Of a stretch of DNA of 50,552 nt, positions 20,057-29,086 are shown in pieces. Both the position numbers and the translations under genes were made by a program. The stretch covers positions 123,723-174,274 of the forward strand of contig NZ_SJPK01000008.1 of NCBI RefSeq assembly GCF_007859855.1. The letters run 5' to 3'. Numbering within the stretch: the first letter of the stretch is position 1; every line of letters starts with the position of its first letter. Source of the stretch: Allorhodopirellula solitaria (GTDB lineage Bacteria > Planctomycetota > Planctomycetia > Pirellulales > Pirellulaceae). Under the pieces are notes generated by a model, which saw only the letters and a list, made by a program, of their open reading frames with translations, did not search any database and was not told where the DNA came from.

Positions 20057-20129
20057 TTGTCATGAGCTATCTTTAACTTGTGGGTAACCAACAGCTCGGC
20101 GGCTCACCGACTACGATGCGGACGCGGCG

Positions 20130-20489
20130 CTAATGCAGTTTCGAATTGTTACGATGGCGGTCGCGATCCCGGTCTGTTTTCTTGGCCAGGTTTTTCTTCA
20201 GGGCGTCCGTTAGATCGATGCCAGATTGATTGGCCAGACAGATCACGACGAACAACACATCGGCGAGTTCATCCGATAGCTCGCCTGTGTCCTCTTCCGG
20301 TTTGCGAGACTGCTCACCATGGCTGCGTGATAGGATCCGAGCGACTTCGCCCACCTCTTCCATTAACTGAGCGAGGTTGGTGAGTTCATGGAAGTATCGT
20401 ACCCCGATGGTTTGAATCCACTGGTCCACATCCTTTTGCGCCTGCGACAGGGTCAGCGACTCGGATGTCGTGGGGGATGAGTCTTTCAT
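20130..20489 (-). CDS. MazG-like nucleotide pyrophosphohydrolase
   Basis: This small all-alpha NTP pyrophosphatase (119 aa) probably removes non-canonical or excess (d)NTPs. The metal-binding signature is complete: LMEEVGEVARIL (EExxE) and, after about 30 residues, LSDELADVLFVV (ExxxD). A Lys/Arg-rich tail follows. I chose the ATG at 20489, which overlaps the stop of the upstream FG-GAP gene (ATGA) and starts the conserved part; the frame upstream is just the other gene read out of frame. Coupling with two secreted-protein genes is probably only positional. Confidence 0.85.
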   Translation of the reverse strand: MKDSSPTTSESLTLSQAQKDVDQWIQTIGVRYFHELTNLAQLMEEVGEVARILSRSHGEQSRKPEEDTGELSDELADVLFVVICLANQSGIDLTDALKKNLAKKTDRDRDRHRNNSKLH

Positions 20490-21673
20490 GGCTTGGCGAG
20501 CAATAGATAGGTGCCACTCTTGCCCGCAACGGCGATATCCATCCGCTCGTCCTGATTGAAATCTTCCACGACAATCTGCAGTCCTGTCCCGACTCGGCCC
20601 TCGTCGATCGTGTGCCGTGTGAAGGATTTGGAATCGGGGTTCCAGCGATACCAATACAAACACGGAACCTCTTTACCGCCGGGGTCATTGCCGTTGTGGG
20701 CGAAGTATCGTTTGCCGGTGATGAGATCGGGATGACCGTCACCATCGAGGTCCTTCCACGCCAAACTATGCGGCTGGGAATAGCTTCGGTCAATCACGTG
20801 ATCGGTCCATTGAATGGTCTTGTCCGGCCCGGAGACACCCTGGTTCTCTCGCCACTGCAATCCGAAGTGGTGTCCATTGCCGTAGATCCAGTCGTTGTCG
20901 CCATCACCGTCGAGGTCGGTCACGATCATCGGCAGACTTGCATTGAGATTCCAGTCTGGATGATACGTCCAGCTATTCTCCCAGGGATCGGATTCAGGCT
21001 GTTCGTACCAACCGCTGCCGACGAGGATGTCTTTGCGACCGTCACCGGAAATATCGCCCACCGCGATCCCGTGACCGCACTTGGGACCGATCAATTGGCG
21101 TTTGACGGTGTACGCAGGCGTGCCCGGTTCCGTTTCGCCTGAGGATGCATTCTTCGGTATGAACCGCCAAACGATCATCGGCGCGTCGGCTTTCCAGCTA
21201 TTGACAATCCACTCGACGTTGCCGTCGCCATCGATGTCTTCGAGCAACTGCCCTTCGTTGGCGGTCGCCCCCGTATCGACGACCCGGTGCTGCTGCCATT
21301 GCTTGCCCAGTCGCAGTCCCTCTTTCCCTGGATTGCGATACCAATTCACTTCCGTGGGCAGAAACGATGCCGCGATCACGTCGAGACGCCCGTCGTTATC
21401 GAAATCGAGCAGATAGTCGCCGTTGCTTTGCACGTACCCATTCCAATCGTCGATGTTACGCAATGGTCGCGGTGCCCAATCACCGTTCCGGAACCAATGC
21501 CGTCCCGAAACGATGTCGAGTTTCCCGTCGCCGTCGATGTCGCCTGCCGCAATGCCTTCGTTGGAATCGACTGTGAGCAAGCGAACATCGAACTCGGGTA
21601 GGTCGTCTGCACCCACCGCCGAGATGAGCAGACAAATGCTGAAGAGTGCTGGGATGGGGGAGAATAAGTTCAT
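20486..21673 (-). CDS. secreted FG-GAP/VCBS repeat protein
   Basis: This exported beta-propeller-type protein has 395 aa. A signal peptide (PIPALFSICLLISAVGA) is followed by repeated Ca-binding FG-GAP/VCBS motifs: DIDGDGKLDIVSG, DFDNDGRLDVIAA, DIDGDGNVEWIVN, DISGDGRKDILVG, DLDGDGDNDWIYG, DLDGDGHPDLITG and DFNQDERMDIAVA. About seven blades fit a closed propeller. Such proteins are abundant in planctomycetes and are thought to bind extracellular ligands or cell-surface partners; no enzymatic motif is visible. It lies 12 bp after the TlpA-like gene and overlaps the MazG-like gene, so the three form an operon. Confidence 0.9.
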   Translation of the reverse strand: MNLFSPIPALFSICLLISAVGADDLPEFDVRLLTVDSNEGIAAGDIDGDGKLDIVSGRHWFRNGDWAPRPLRNIDDWNGYVQSNGDYLLDFDNDGRLDVIAASFLPTEVNWYRNPGKEGLRLGKQWQQHRVVDTGATANEGQLLEDIDGDGNVEWIVNSWKADAPMIVWRFIPKNASSGETEPGTPAYTVKRQLIGPKCGHGIAVGDISGDGRKDILVGSGWYEQPESDPWENSWTYHPDWNLNASLPMIVTDLDGDGDNDWIYGNGHHFGLQWRENQGVSGPDKTIQWTDHVIDRSYSQPHSLAWKDLDGDGHPDLITGKRYFAHNGNDPGGKEVPCLYWYRWNPDSKSFTRHTIDEGRVGTGLQIVVEDFNQDERMDIAVAGKSGTYLLLAKP

Positions 21674-21685
21674 CGAAGCATCCGT

Positions 21686-23086
21686 TTATTGTTTTTGAGA
21701 TTGAGGATTAGCGGCACGTTTGGCTTGGACAAGCTCATCGATTTCGTCATGAAATGATTGCAAGCTCGCTTTGTCATCGGAGAATCCTGTATGGACCGAC
21801 TCCACAATACCCTCTGGCGAGATCACAAGTGTCAGTGGAAGCTCCTCAGCAGAAAATTCATCGATCATCGCACCCTCGGGGTCCACCGCTACCTCGACTC
21901 CCCAATCCTGTTCGCCGACAAACCCCGAGACGAGGTTGGGGTTTTCACCGATATTGACTGCATACAGGACGACGTTGGCGTCCGCATGCTGGTCAACTGC
22001 GGACTTGAGTACAGGCATTGCCTCGATGCAGGGCACGCACCACGTCGCCCAGAAATCCAAGACCACGATTTTGCCCCGCAGGTCCGCCAATTCGATTTTC
22101 TTTCCTTCGAGTAGCGTCAGCGTCGAGGCGGGGACCGGTTTGCCGAGCAGCGGATGTTTGGCGGTATCGCCAGCGGTCTGTTTTTGATAGTCAGCCATCG
22201 AATCGTACTTCACCGAATCCTTGGTCGCGGCGAATCGAAACAACTTCTCATCGACGGCGCCTGTCACCCGCCAAGACACGAAATCATATCGCAGCGACAA
22301 GCCGTAACCTTGGGGCACATGGACCTGGCCACTCGCCTGCAGCATCGGGGTGAGGTTGACGAGTAGGCGTAGCGGCCGGGGGCGCTCTTCATCGGTGATC
22401 CATAAATCCCACACAACGCCATCGTCCTGTTGCCCACGCACGTGGACCGAGTCGGTGCGTCCACGGAACTTTGTTTTCCCCTTTGCCTCGACCGATGACA
22501 TGCCGCCGAAAAAGGTGATCGATGGATCGACTCCCGCGAGTGTCAATGCCAGCATCGGTTCGGGGTACGGACCGAAGTCGATCGGCGAACCGGTGACGAT
22601 CGATTGGTTGTTCCAAACGCGGGGCAATTCGTAGTAGGCGGCCGACGAGAGTGCCACGATGCTCGTTTCACCATCGGAGTAGATTCGTTTGCGGTCGCTA
22701 TCGGACTTGTGATAGATCGTGTACTGATCGGGGAACTTCGACGCGATCTGGAACGTGGACTTTTCTCGCGACAGGATCTCGCCATGCATCACAGTCTCGA
22801 CGGACAATTCGATCTCGGATCGAGATGCGTCGGTATCGGCAATCGCTTCAAAGAGTGGCAGCAGTGCCGCCTGCACCTCATCGCTGGGTTGAAACGCGTC
22901 ATTCTCACCAGCCTCCGGTTTTGATTCGGCAGCCGCCTTGTCGCCCGGCTGCTCGTCCGCGGCGACGATGCGGCTGGCGCTGAACCAGGCCACTGAGATA
23001 GCGACTAGCAATACGAACCTAACCACAGACGCGGCCCGTGGATGACGATCAAAAGGTCGGCGGGGTCTCTCAAGGTGTTTCATCAT
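21686..23086 (-). CDS. exported DUF2092-type/TlpA-like thioredoxin fusion protein
   Basis: This envelope protein of about 466 aa has two parts. After a signal anchor (VVRFVLLVAISVAWFSAS), residues ~60-310 resemble the lipoprotein-carrier-like DUF2092 domain (ESTFQIASKFPDQY style, YYELPRVWNNQ). The C-terminal ~150 residues are a TlpA/ResA thioredoxin domain (GKPVPASTLTLLEGKKIEL, LRGKIVVLDFWATWCVPC) with an intact CxxC. Tethered thioredoxins of this type act in periplasmic disulfide reduction. The start at 23086 (or 23083) precedes the signal peptide; the frame stays open 318 bp further upstream but without protein-like character. It is first in an operon with the FG-GAP and MazG-like genes. 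Confidence 0.82.
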   Translation of the reverse strand: MMKHLERPRRPFDRHPRAASVVRFVLLVAISVAWFSASRIVAADEQPGDKAAAESKPEAGENDAFQPSDEVQAALLPLFEAIADTDASRSEIELSVETVMHGEILSREKSTFQIASKFPDQYTIYHKSDSDRKRIYSDGETSIVALSSAAYYELPRVWNNQSIVTGSPIDFGPYPEPMLALTLAGVDPSITFFGGMSSVEAKGKTKFRGRTDSVHVRGQQDDGVVWDLWITDEERPRPLRLLVNLTPMLQASGQVHVPQGYGLSLRYDFVSWRVTGAVDEKLFRFAATKDSVKYDSMADYQKQTAGDTAKHPLLGKPVPASTLTLLEGKKIELADLRGKIVVLDFWATWCVPCIEAMPVLKSAVDQHADANVVLYAVNIGENPNLVSGFVGEQDWGVEVAVDPEGAMIDEFSAEELPLTLVISPEGIVESVHTGFSDDKASLQSFHDEIDELVQAKRAANPQSQKQ

Positions 23087-23415
23087 AAGAAGTTTGCTCA
23101 GGTAGTCGTGCTCTGCGAATCGGCCGGTGACGGCACGAATCGAATGGCGGATAGACACATCAGATTGTTCATTCCTGCTTGCCCACGGCGGCACGGCCGG
23201 TGCGCCTGCTTTGGCCCCGGCTGGGGTACCGCTCGTTGGGGACGTCGGCTCGCTGGCGAGAAAAATGGCGTGTGTTGCGTGGCCCGCCGAACATCGCTGC
23301 TCACGCACCGGGTTACCAGGGCCATGCCGCAGTCCCGTGTCGGTGACCTTGGCCGGACGGCCTTCGACCCAGCCAATCCGCTGCGACGGTGATGCCAGGG
23401 GCATCGCGGTCGCGA
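23087..23415. other. intergenic region between the rhomboid and TlpA-like genes
   Basis: This 329-bp stretch is open in the frame of the downstream gene (GNPVREQRCSAGHATHAIF and following) but lacks a plausible start and looks like translated non-coding repeat. It should contain the promoter of the TlpA-like operon; no clear box is seen. Confidence 0.4.
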
Positions 23416-24378
23416 TTAATCGCGTGATTCTCGTTTTCGGCGGCTGTACTTTTCGAGTGTTCGTCGCTCACCCGAAGTCAGGCTGGATTCGCCCGACTCA
23501 TGGATTTTAGCCAAAATGCGATCCGCTTCCCGTTCTTCCTCGCGAATTTTCTTGTCAGGATCGTGAATTTTTAATTTTGCCCGTCGCGACCGTTGTCTTA
23601 GGCGGCCGGGGACCTCATCGATCGCCGTGAAATCGATCCGCTGGAAGCTCCAACCCTGCTTGACGTAGAGGAACCCAAAGAGCGCCCCAGCCAAGTGGAC
23701 TCCGTAGGCGGTTTCGCTGCCGCTCATGCCTGCGGCGCCGAGCAAATCTAACAGGACGAGACCGCTGACGAGCACCCAAGCCTTGATCGGCAGCACCATC
23801 ATCAACAGCAGTTCTTGATTGGGATAGTAGCAGGCGAACATGACCATCAAAGCCATCACGCCACCACTGGCCCCAAGCGTCTGAACATGCAGCGAGATAC
23901 CGGGCACGAACGCACCCAGAATCCAGGGCGATACCATCGCCACCACGCCGCCGACCAAGATGGCTGCCAGGTAGGCCTTCAAGAACTCCTGACCGCCCAA
24001 TCTCTGTTCAATAGCACGGCCAAAGACATACAACAAAAACATGTTGAACAGCAGGTGCATGATATTGGCCCGGTTGTGCAAAAAACCGTAGCTCACGGTC
24101 TGGAACCACAACCAGGGCCGCACCAACGACGTGCCGCGGACGGCGAAGATGTCGTCGACATGGCTACGTTTCGGTTCCATGGGAGCGAGCACGGCATCCC
24201 GCCCGCTCCGCTCCAATCCCTGCCCCGCGTCGGATTCAGGGCTGTACTGAAAGAGCATCTGCGCCACGAACACGATCACGTTGATCACGATCACCGTGAT
24301 CACCATGCTCCGCGGATTCTCAACCCGATCCCACGGCGTGCGTTCGGTACGACCGTAGTCGCGATCATTGATACCCAT
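23416..24378 (-). CDS. rhomboid family intramembrane serine protease
   Basis: This 320-aa integral membrane protease has six likely membrane segments. Characteristic features are FLHNRANIMHLLFNMFLLY (the HxxxN/H segment of loop 1/TM2), the catalytic serine in TLGASGGVMAL and the catalytic histidine in YGVHLAGALFGF. The N-terminal cytoplasmic part and a charged C-terminal helix (DKKIREEEREADRILAKI) flank the core. ATG 24378 is preferred: upstream codons to 24498 are not family-like. Substrates are unknown. It follows pnp on the same strand after 163 bp and may be co-transcribed with it. Confidence 0.92.
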   Translation of the reverse strand: MGINDRDYGRTERTPWDRVENPRSMVITVIVINVIVFVAQMLFQYSPESDAGQGLERSGRDAVLAPMEPKRSHVDDIFAVRGTSLVRPWLWFQTVSYGFLHNRANIMHLLFNMFLLYVFGRAIEQRLGGQEFLKAYLAAILVGGVVAMVSPWILGAFVPGISLHVQTLGASGGVMALMVMFACYYPNQELLLMMVLPIKAWVLVSGLVLLDLLGAAGMSGSETAYGVHLAGALFGFLYVKQGWSFQRIDFTAIDEVPGRLRQRSRRAKLKIHDPDKKIREEEREADRILAKIHESGESSLTSGERRTLEKYSRRKRESRD

Positions 24379-24541
24379 GTGAATTGGAGCCTTGCGTAGG
24401 AGTGTCCAACAATTACCAACAATCGATCCGTGAACTCCGCGACATGCGAAGCACGACAAACGAAAGAAAAAATGCAAAACGAAGACGCGATGCCGCAATC
24501 TTCATTTTGCATTCAAACGATTTCAATACTGGGTCAACGAC

Positions 24542-26785
24542 TCAGTCGCGTGAACGGCCACCGCCACCGCCATCACGGCGTGGTCCGCGGCCACCACGTC
24601 GGCGTCGGGGGCGGTCTTCACCGTCTCCACCACCTTCGTTGCTACCTTCATTCTCTTCGAGTTCGGCAGCCAAAGGATCTTCTTCGCCGAGTTCCTCGAG
24701 GGCGCGACGGCGGCTGAGCTTGACGCGGTCATGCTCATCGACATCGATCACCAAGACCTTCATTTCGTCGCCGACAGCGACGACGCGATCGAGGTTGCTG
24801 ATGTAGCCACCACTCATTTCGCTGATGTGGACCAATCCATCGCGGCCGGGCAGGATTTCGACAAACGCGCCGAACTCTTTGATGCTGCTGACGATGCCGT
24901 CGTAGATCTTGCCGATTTGAACCGTTGCGGTGCAGGCTTCGACTTGACGCATGGCTTCCATGGCCGAGTCCTTGTTGCTGCTCGCAACGAGCACGGTGCC
25001 GTCATCATCGACTTCGATGACCGCGCCGGTGGACTCTTGGATGCCACGGATGTTCTTACCGCCAGGCCCGATCAAGGCACCGATCTTATCGGGCGAGATC
25101 TTCGTGCGGAGCAACCGTGGTGCCGTGGGCGAGATTTCCCGACGCGGACGTGGGATCGTCGTCAGCATCTTCTTGAGGATCTCGATCCGAGCTTCGCGGG
25201 ATTGCTTCAGCGTTGCGCGAATGATGTCTTCGCCCACACCCGTGATCTTGAGATCCAATTGAATGCCGGTGATGCCGTTTTGAGTACCAGCGATCTTGAA
25301 ATCCATGTCGCCGAAGTGATCTTCGGTTCCGAGGATGTCCGTCAACAGGTGCCAATCGTCGGCGGAGTTCTGAACCAGACCAACCGAAATCCCAGCGACG
25401 GGGTTGCTGATCGGGACGCCCGAAGCCATCAGGCCGAGCGTCGCACCACATACCGACGCCATCGACGAGCTGCCGTTGGATTCAGTGATGTCGCTGATCA
25501 CGCGGATCGTGTAAGGGAACGCTTCTGCGGGCGGCAGAACCGGAGCTACGCTGCGTTCGGCCAAGCAACCGTGTCCGATTTCACGACGTCCCGGGCCACG
25601 GATCGGGCGGCATTCACCCACCGAGTACGAGGGGAAGTTGTAATCGAGCATGAACTTCTTGCTGTACTCGTCCTGCAGTCCGTCGACGCGTTGTTCGTCG
25701 CGGCTCGTGCCCAAGGCGATCGTGACAATCGCTTGGGTCTCACCACGTTGGAACAAAGCCGAGCCGTGAACGCAGGGCAACAGGTCCGTTTCGCAGTGAA
25801 TCGCACGGAGCGAATCGCGGTCGCGTCCGTCCGGACGGGTGCCGGCGCTGATCAGGTCGCGGACGACCTTTTCTTCGAGGTCGTGCCAAACCTTCTTGAA
25901 ACGATTGCTGCAGATTGCATCGTCCGCTTTGGGGTCGGGGATGACTTCGCCCATCGCACGCTCACGCAGGCTCCGCGTGGCATCGGCGCGGGCCTGTTTG
26001 CCCGACGTCTGCTGGGCACTGCGGAAATCGTCGTAGTAGGCGTCGTTGAGACGTTGGAACAATCCGTCGTCCGCTGGCGACTCGAAAGCAACCTTGGTCG
26101 GGTTCACTTTCTGATACAGCTCTTCCTGCAGGTCGATGACTTCGCGGATGATGCCATGAGCGAACTGAATCGCTTCCATCATTTCTTCTTCGGGCATCTC
26201 GTTGGCGAAGCCTTCGATCATGGCGACCATTTCGCGGCTGCCACTGACGATCATGTCGAGTTCGGACTCTTCGAGCTGTTCGAAGGTCGGGAACGCGATC
26301 AGCTTGCCGTCAACCTTGCCGACGCGCACGCTGCCGAGCGGTCCTTGGAAAGGCAAGGGGCTGACGTGGAGCGCCGCGGCGGCCCCGTTCATGGCGAGCA
26401 CGTCGCCATCATTTTGCAAATCGCTCGCGACAACCATCGCTTGAATCTGGACTTCGTCCATGAACCCATCGGGCCACAGCGGACGAATCGGGCGGTCCAT
26501 CAGACGCGAGCTGAGGATTTCCTTCGTGCTCGGACGACCCTCTCGCTTGAGAAAACCACCGGGGAACTTGCCCGCCGCGGCCAACCGTTCGCGGTAGTCG
26601 CACATCAGTGGGAAGAAATCGATGCCCGGACGCGGGGTGCCCGATGCTGCGGCCACCAAGACCACGGTGTCACCGTACTGGACCAGCACACTGCCGGCAG
26701 CTTGCTTGGCGACATGGCCGGTCTCGAACGACAGGACTGAATCGCCGATTTTTCGCTCGACGCGAATTTTGTGAATACTCACCAC
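24542..26785 (-). CDS. pnp: polyribonucleotide nucleotidyltransferase (PNPase)
   Basis: PNPase degrades RNA 3' to 5' by phosphorolysis. The order is RNase PH domain 1 (HVAKQAAGSVLVQYGDTVVL), helical domain, RNase PH domain 2 (GSALFQRGETQAIVTIALGT, DITESNGSSSMASVCG), KH domain (IGALIGPGGKNIRGI) and S1 domain (GKIYDGIVSSIKEFGAFVEI). It ends in an acidic then Arg/Gly-rich tail (RPRRRRGGRGPRR), which could add RNA or protein contacts. The start is GTG at 26785, or the next GTG three bases on, after AGAGG. At 747 aa the length is normal. It lies downstream of rpsO, the common bacterial order. Confidence 0.97.
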   Translation of the reverse strand: MVSIHKIRVERKIGDSVLSFETGHVAKQAAGSVLVQYGDTVVLVAAASGTPRPGIDFFPLMCDYRERLAAAGKFPGGFLKREGRPSTKEILSSRLMDRPIRPLWPDGFMDEVQIQAMVVASDLQNDGDVLAMNGAAAALHVSPLPFQGPLGSVRVGKVDGKLIAFPTFEQLEESELDMIVSGSREMVAMIEGFANEMPEEEMMEAIQFAHGIIREVIDLQEELYQKVNPTKVAFESPADDGLFQRLNDAYYDDFRSAQQTSGKQARADATRSLRERAMGEVIPDPKADDAICSNRFKKVWHDLEEKVVRDLISAGTRPDGRDRDSLRAIHCETDLLPCVHGSALFQRGETQAIVTIALGTSRDEQRVDGLQDEYSKKFMLDYNFPSYSVGECRPIRGPGRREIGHGCLAERSVAPVLPPAEAFPYTIRVISDITESNGSSSMASVCGATLGLMASGVPISNPVAGISVGLVQNSADDWHLLTDILGTEDHFGDMDFKIAGTQNGITGIQLDLKITGVGEDIIRATLKQSREARIEILKKMLTTIPRPRREISPTAPRLLRTKISPDKIGALIGPGGKNIRGIQESTGAVIEVDDDGTVLVASSNKDSAMEAMRQVEACTATVQIGKIYDGIVSSIKEFGAFVEILPGRDGLVHISEMSGGYISNLDRVVAVGDEMKVLVIDVDEHDRVKLSRRRALEELGEEDPLAAELEENEGSNEGGGDGEDRPRRRRGGRGPRRDGGGGGRSRD

Positions 26786-27216
26786 AACCTCTATTTTTCT
26801 TTACTTTTTCCTACAAACAACAAAACGGCGGCACTGAACCGCCAACAAACTCGATCACTACATTTGATCGCCGCACAACTCGAGAAACATTGTGCCAGCG
26901 TCCACCGGCATGAACCGAGCAGCGTTTTTGCTCTGTGGCTCGGTACATGCGTGAATTTGAAATGAATTCCGATCCGAAAAAGGACTGGCCCTTCGGAGGC
27001 GAGTCATTTGACATGGCCTTTGACGGCCTCGCCGGAGCGGGGCAGACCCCTTTTCGGATAGGCTCTCAGAAATGTTCGCCCACGGCGAACGCTCAGTAAT
27101 GTGTGGGTTTCGCAGAAAGAGTGAGACCACTCGCATTGACCAATCCCGGGCACACCGCCCGTTGGCTCGTCCACACACGGTCGTGGGACCATGCCGACGA
27201 CCAACCTGACAAAATA
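26786..27216. other. rpsO-pnp intergenic region
   Basis: This 431-bp gap has no gene. It is longer than the usual rpsO-pnp spacer and holds several short inverted repeats (for example GGCGAG/CTCGCC around 27000 and 27045). In other bacteria this interval carries the RNase III-sensitive hairpin that controls pnp; here that is inference only. Confidence 0.45.
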
Positions 27217-27486
27217 CTACTTGCGAATACCAAGCTTGCCGATGACATCGAGGTATCGCTGCGGGTCGTGAGCCCGAACATAGTCGAGCAAACGCCGACG
27301 ACGACTCACCAAGCCCAACAAACCGCGACGCGAAGCAAAGTCTTTGCGGTGGGTTCGCATGTGCTCGGTCAATCCATTGATCCGTTCGGTCAAGATCGCG
27401 ATCTGGACCTCAGGGGATCCGGTGTCATTGGCGGCAGCCCCATGTTCGCTGACCACTTCCTTCTTACGTTCTTTCGAGATCGTCAT
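27217..27486 (-). CDS. rpsO: 30S ribosomal protein S15
   Basis: This 89-aa primary 16S rRNA-binding protein of the small subunit matches the family from end to end: [35 protein letters not shown] and [12 protein letters not shown], ending in [12 protein letters not shown]. Length is standard. It is followed by pnp on the same strand. Confidence 0.98.
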   Translation of the reverse strand: MTISKERKKEVVSEHGAAANDTGSPEVQIAILTERINGLTEHMRTHRKDFASRRGLLGLVSRRRRLLDYVRAHDPQRYLDVIGKLGIRK

Positions 27487-27801
27487 GCCGTGAACTGTTT
27501 CCTAGATGAATCCAATACGGAGGTCACATGCCGTCCGCGTCAGACCCAAGTTAAAGTGAAATTATTTTCCCGCGAAGTCTAACGTGCCACCCCGCCAACG
27601 CAACGTCAAATCGAGCAGATGGGCCGTGTTTTTGTCTTTTTTGACACCATCGACCCCGCCCCATCGCGCCAGCCGAATGCCGCTCGCTTACTGCTCATTC
27701 GGCAACTGCACTCGCCAAAGTCCAGTGGAACATTTCTTCAGACATCGCTCCGGCGCTCCGGTGGGAAGCCGATCCGTCGGCGCGGAGAAGGCAGTCTTTA
27801 G

Positions 27802-27862
27802 GCTCATCCGACGGAAGCGTGCGCCCGAGGTTTTCAAGGCATGACTCCCGTATCGAAGGATT
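27802..27862 (-). repeat. interspersed repeat family, copy D (partial, inverted)
   Basis: On the minus strand this reads GATACGGGAGTCATGCCTT, then ACGCTTCCGTCGGATGAGCC. It matches the right end of copy E in opposite orientation, with a short spacer between the two. Confidence 0.6.
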
Positions 27863-27893
27863 TATTTGTGGGATGTGATTATCAATGTTAGCC

Positions 27894-28117
27894 TGGCACT
27901 GCCGGGAGAAACGGAGCCGAGCTCTGCAGAGGTGCTGGCTTGGCAAGGGATATCTCGGTCGCCAGCGTTTCCCTGCAAAAGCGGTACGCCAATGGTGTTG
28001 TCGGTCCCTGGCGAGCGTTTGTTCATCAGGGTCGCATTTTTGAACGATCATTGGATACGAGAGCCATGCTTCAAAAAACCTCCCGCTGTGTTCTGCGCAC
28101 GCTTCCGTCGGATGAAC
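27894..28117 (+). repeat. interspersed repeat family, copy E (most complete)
   Basis: This is the longest copy: GCCGGGAGAAACGGAGCCGA at the left, GGCAAGGGATATCTCGGTCG, CGTTTCCCTGCAAAAGCGG, then ACGCTTCCGTCGGATGAACC at the right end. It is nearly identical to copy A from GGCAAGGG onward. Confidence 0.7.
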
Positions 28118-28205
28118 CTCTTTTGCCTGCCGAGCAGATGTTTCTCACTCGCCCGCCGGGTGGCTAAGATCGCTTTACCGTCCCAGGGGTGTCTGCCCGG
28201 GCGTC

Positions 28206-28931
28206 CTAGCCCGTTGCCGGGGAGTCGCCGAATATCCCTCGCTCCTGCATTACCTGACCAATTTCCTCCGCCGCATCCAACGGAGTCATCCCCTCACGGA
28301 ACTGCAGATGAATCTCCGGCCGCTCGGGCGCCTCGTAGGGGTCGCTAATTCCCGTGAAATGGGCGATCTCCCCAGCGAGAGCTTTTTTGTACAGACCCTT
28401 GGGGTCGCGTTGCTGACACACTTCCAAAGGCGTGTCGACGAAAACCTCGAGGAAATCTCCTGCCTGCCCGTCCTGCTCGACCATCCGCCGCACCCGATCT
28501 CGGTCCCGCTGATAAGGGCTCACGAAAGCCGCCAGAGTGACCAAGCCCGCGCCCGCCATCAGCGACGCGACCGCGCCGATGCGGCGAATGTTCTCCTCCC
28601 GGTCGGTCGGCGAGAAACCTAGTCCAAACCGCTCGGCAAAGGCTTGCCCGTGCTCACCTTGCAGCACCGCAGGCGGAGCGCACAGCCCGTGGCGGACGTT
28701 GTCGCCATCGAGCAGCGTCGAGGCGGCACCGCGAGCGATCAACAGCCGATCGAGCTCATTGGCGATCGTTGATTTGCCGCAGCCGCTCAGGCCAGTGAAC
28801 CAGACCACGCAGCCACGTTGACCCAGATTGCTCTGCCGCGAGGCCCGTGTCACCGTGTTCTCATGCCACACGATATTTTCTGAGATGTCACCGCTGGCAG
28901 AGGTCGGGTCGGAATCCGAAGGTACGGTCAT
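28206..28931 (-). CDS. cysC: adenylylsulfate kinase
   Basis: APS kinase phosphorylates adenosine 5'-phosphosulfate to PAPS. The P-loop is [11 protein letters not shown], followed by [25 protein letters not shown], the lid segment [20 protein letters not shown] and the C-terminal [14 protein letters not shown] 28931 is chosen; the preceding residues are not family-like, although about 60 residues before the P-loop already exceed the usual N-terminus. About 18 extra residues ([18 protein letters not shown]) are inserted between the HGLC motif and [15 protein letters not shown], compared with E. coli CysC. No sulfurylase gene is adjacent. Confidence 0.93.
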   Translation of the reverse strand: MTVPSDSDPTSASGDISENIVWHENTVTRASRQSNLGQRGCVVWFTGLSGCGKSTIANELDRLLIARGAASTLLDGDNVRHGLCAPPAVLQGEHGQAFAERFGLGFSPTDREENIRRIGAVASLMAGAGLVTLAAFVSPYQRDRDRVRRMVEQDGQAGDFLEVFVDTPLEVCQQRDPKGLYKKALAGEIAHFTGISDPYEAPERPEIHLQFREGMTPLDAAEEIGQVMQERGIFGDSPATG

Positions 28932-29086
28932 GTTCGCTGCGATGGGTTGAGTGACAAGGTTGGATTGGGAAGCAATTGCGAGCGATGGAATGTGCCGAAG
29001 CGGTGAGGGCGGTGCCCGCGCGGGGTCCCGTTTCACTGCGGCCGACACTGTGCTCGCGACGGGCGGAGCCGCCGTTGGAGCAAGTT

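Larger units (their letters stand above)
19239..20129. other. intergenic region with repeat fragments
   Basis: This 0.89-kb gap holds a partial inverted copy of the interspersed repeat (19239-19297) and a palindromic GCCCCAACGGGGC cluster (19904-20056). Between about 19600 and 19780 a short minus-strand frame reads KKRRGPQSIGDLLIGLLIRL, which recalls the N-terminus of DUF721/DciA proteins but has no start in frame. It may be a gene relic. Nothing else is recognised. Confidence 0.45.
27487..28205. other. intergenic region with interspersed repeat pair
   Basis: This 0.72-kb stretch lies between rpsO and cysC. Most of it is repeat: an inverted partial copy D (27802-27862) facing a full copy E (27894-28117). 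The promoter of rpsO should lie in 27487-27650. No gene is recognised. Confidence 0.5.

Noticed and set aside
23087-23404. 106-residue N-terminal extension of the TlpA-like protein
   Set aside because: The signal peptide starts at 23086; the extension would bury it and looks non-protein-like.
24731-26740. 669-codon open frame on the plus strand opposite pnp
   Set aside because: Antisense shadow of pnp; low-complexity His/Asp-rich translation with no recognisable fold.
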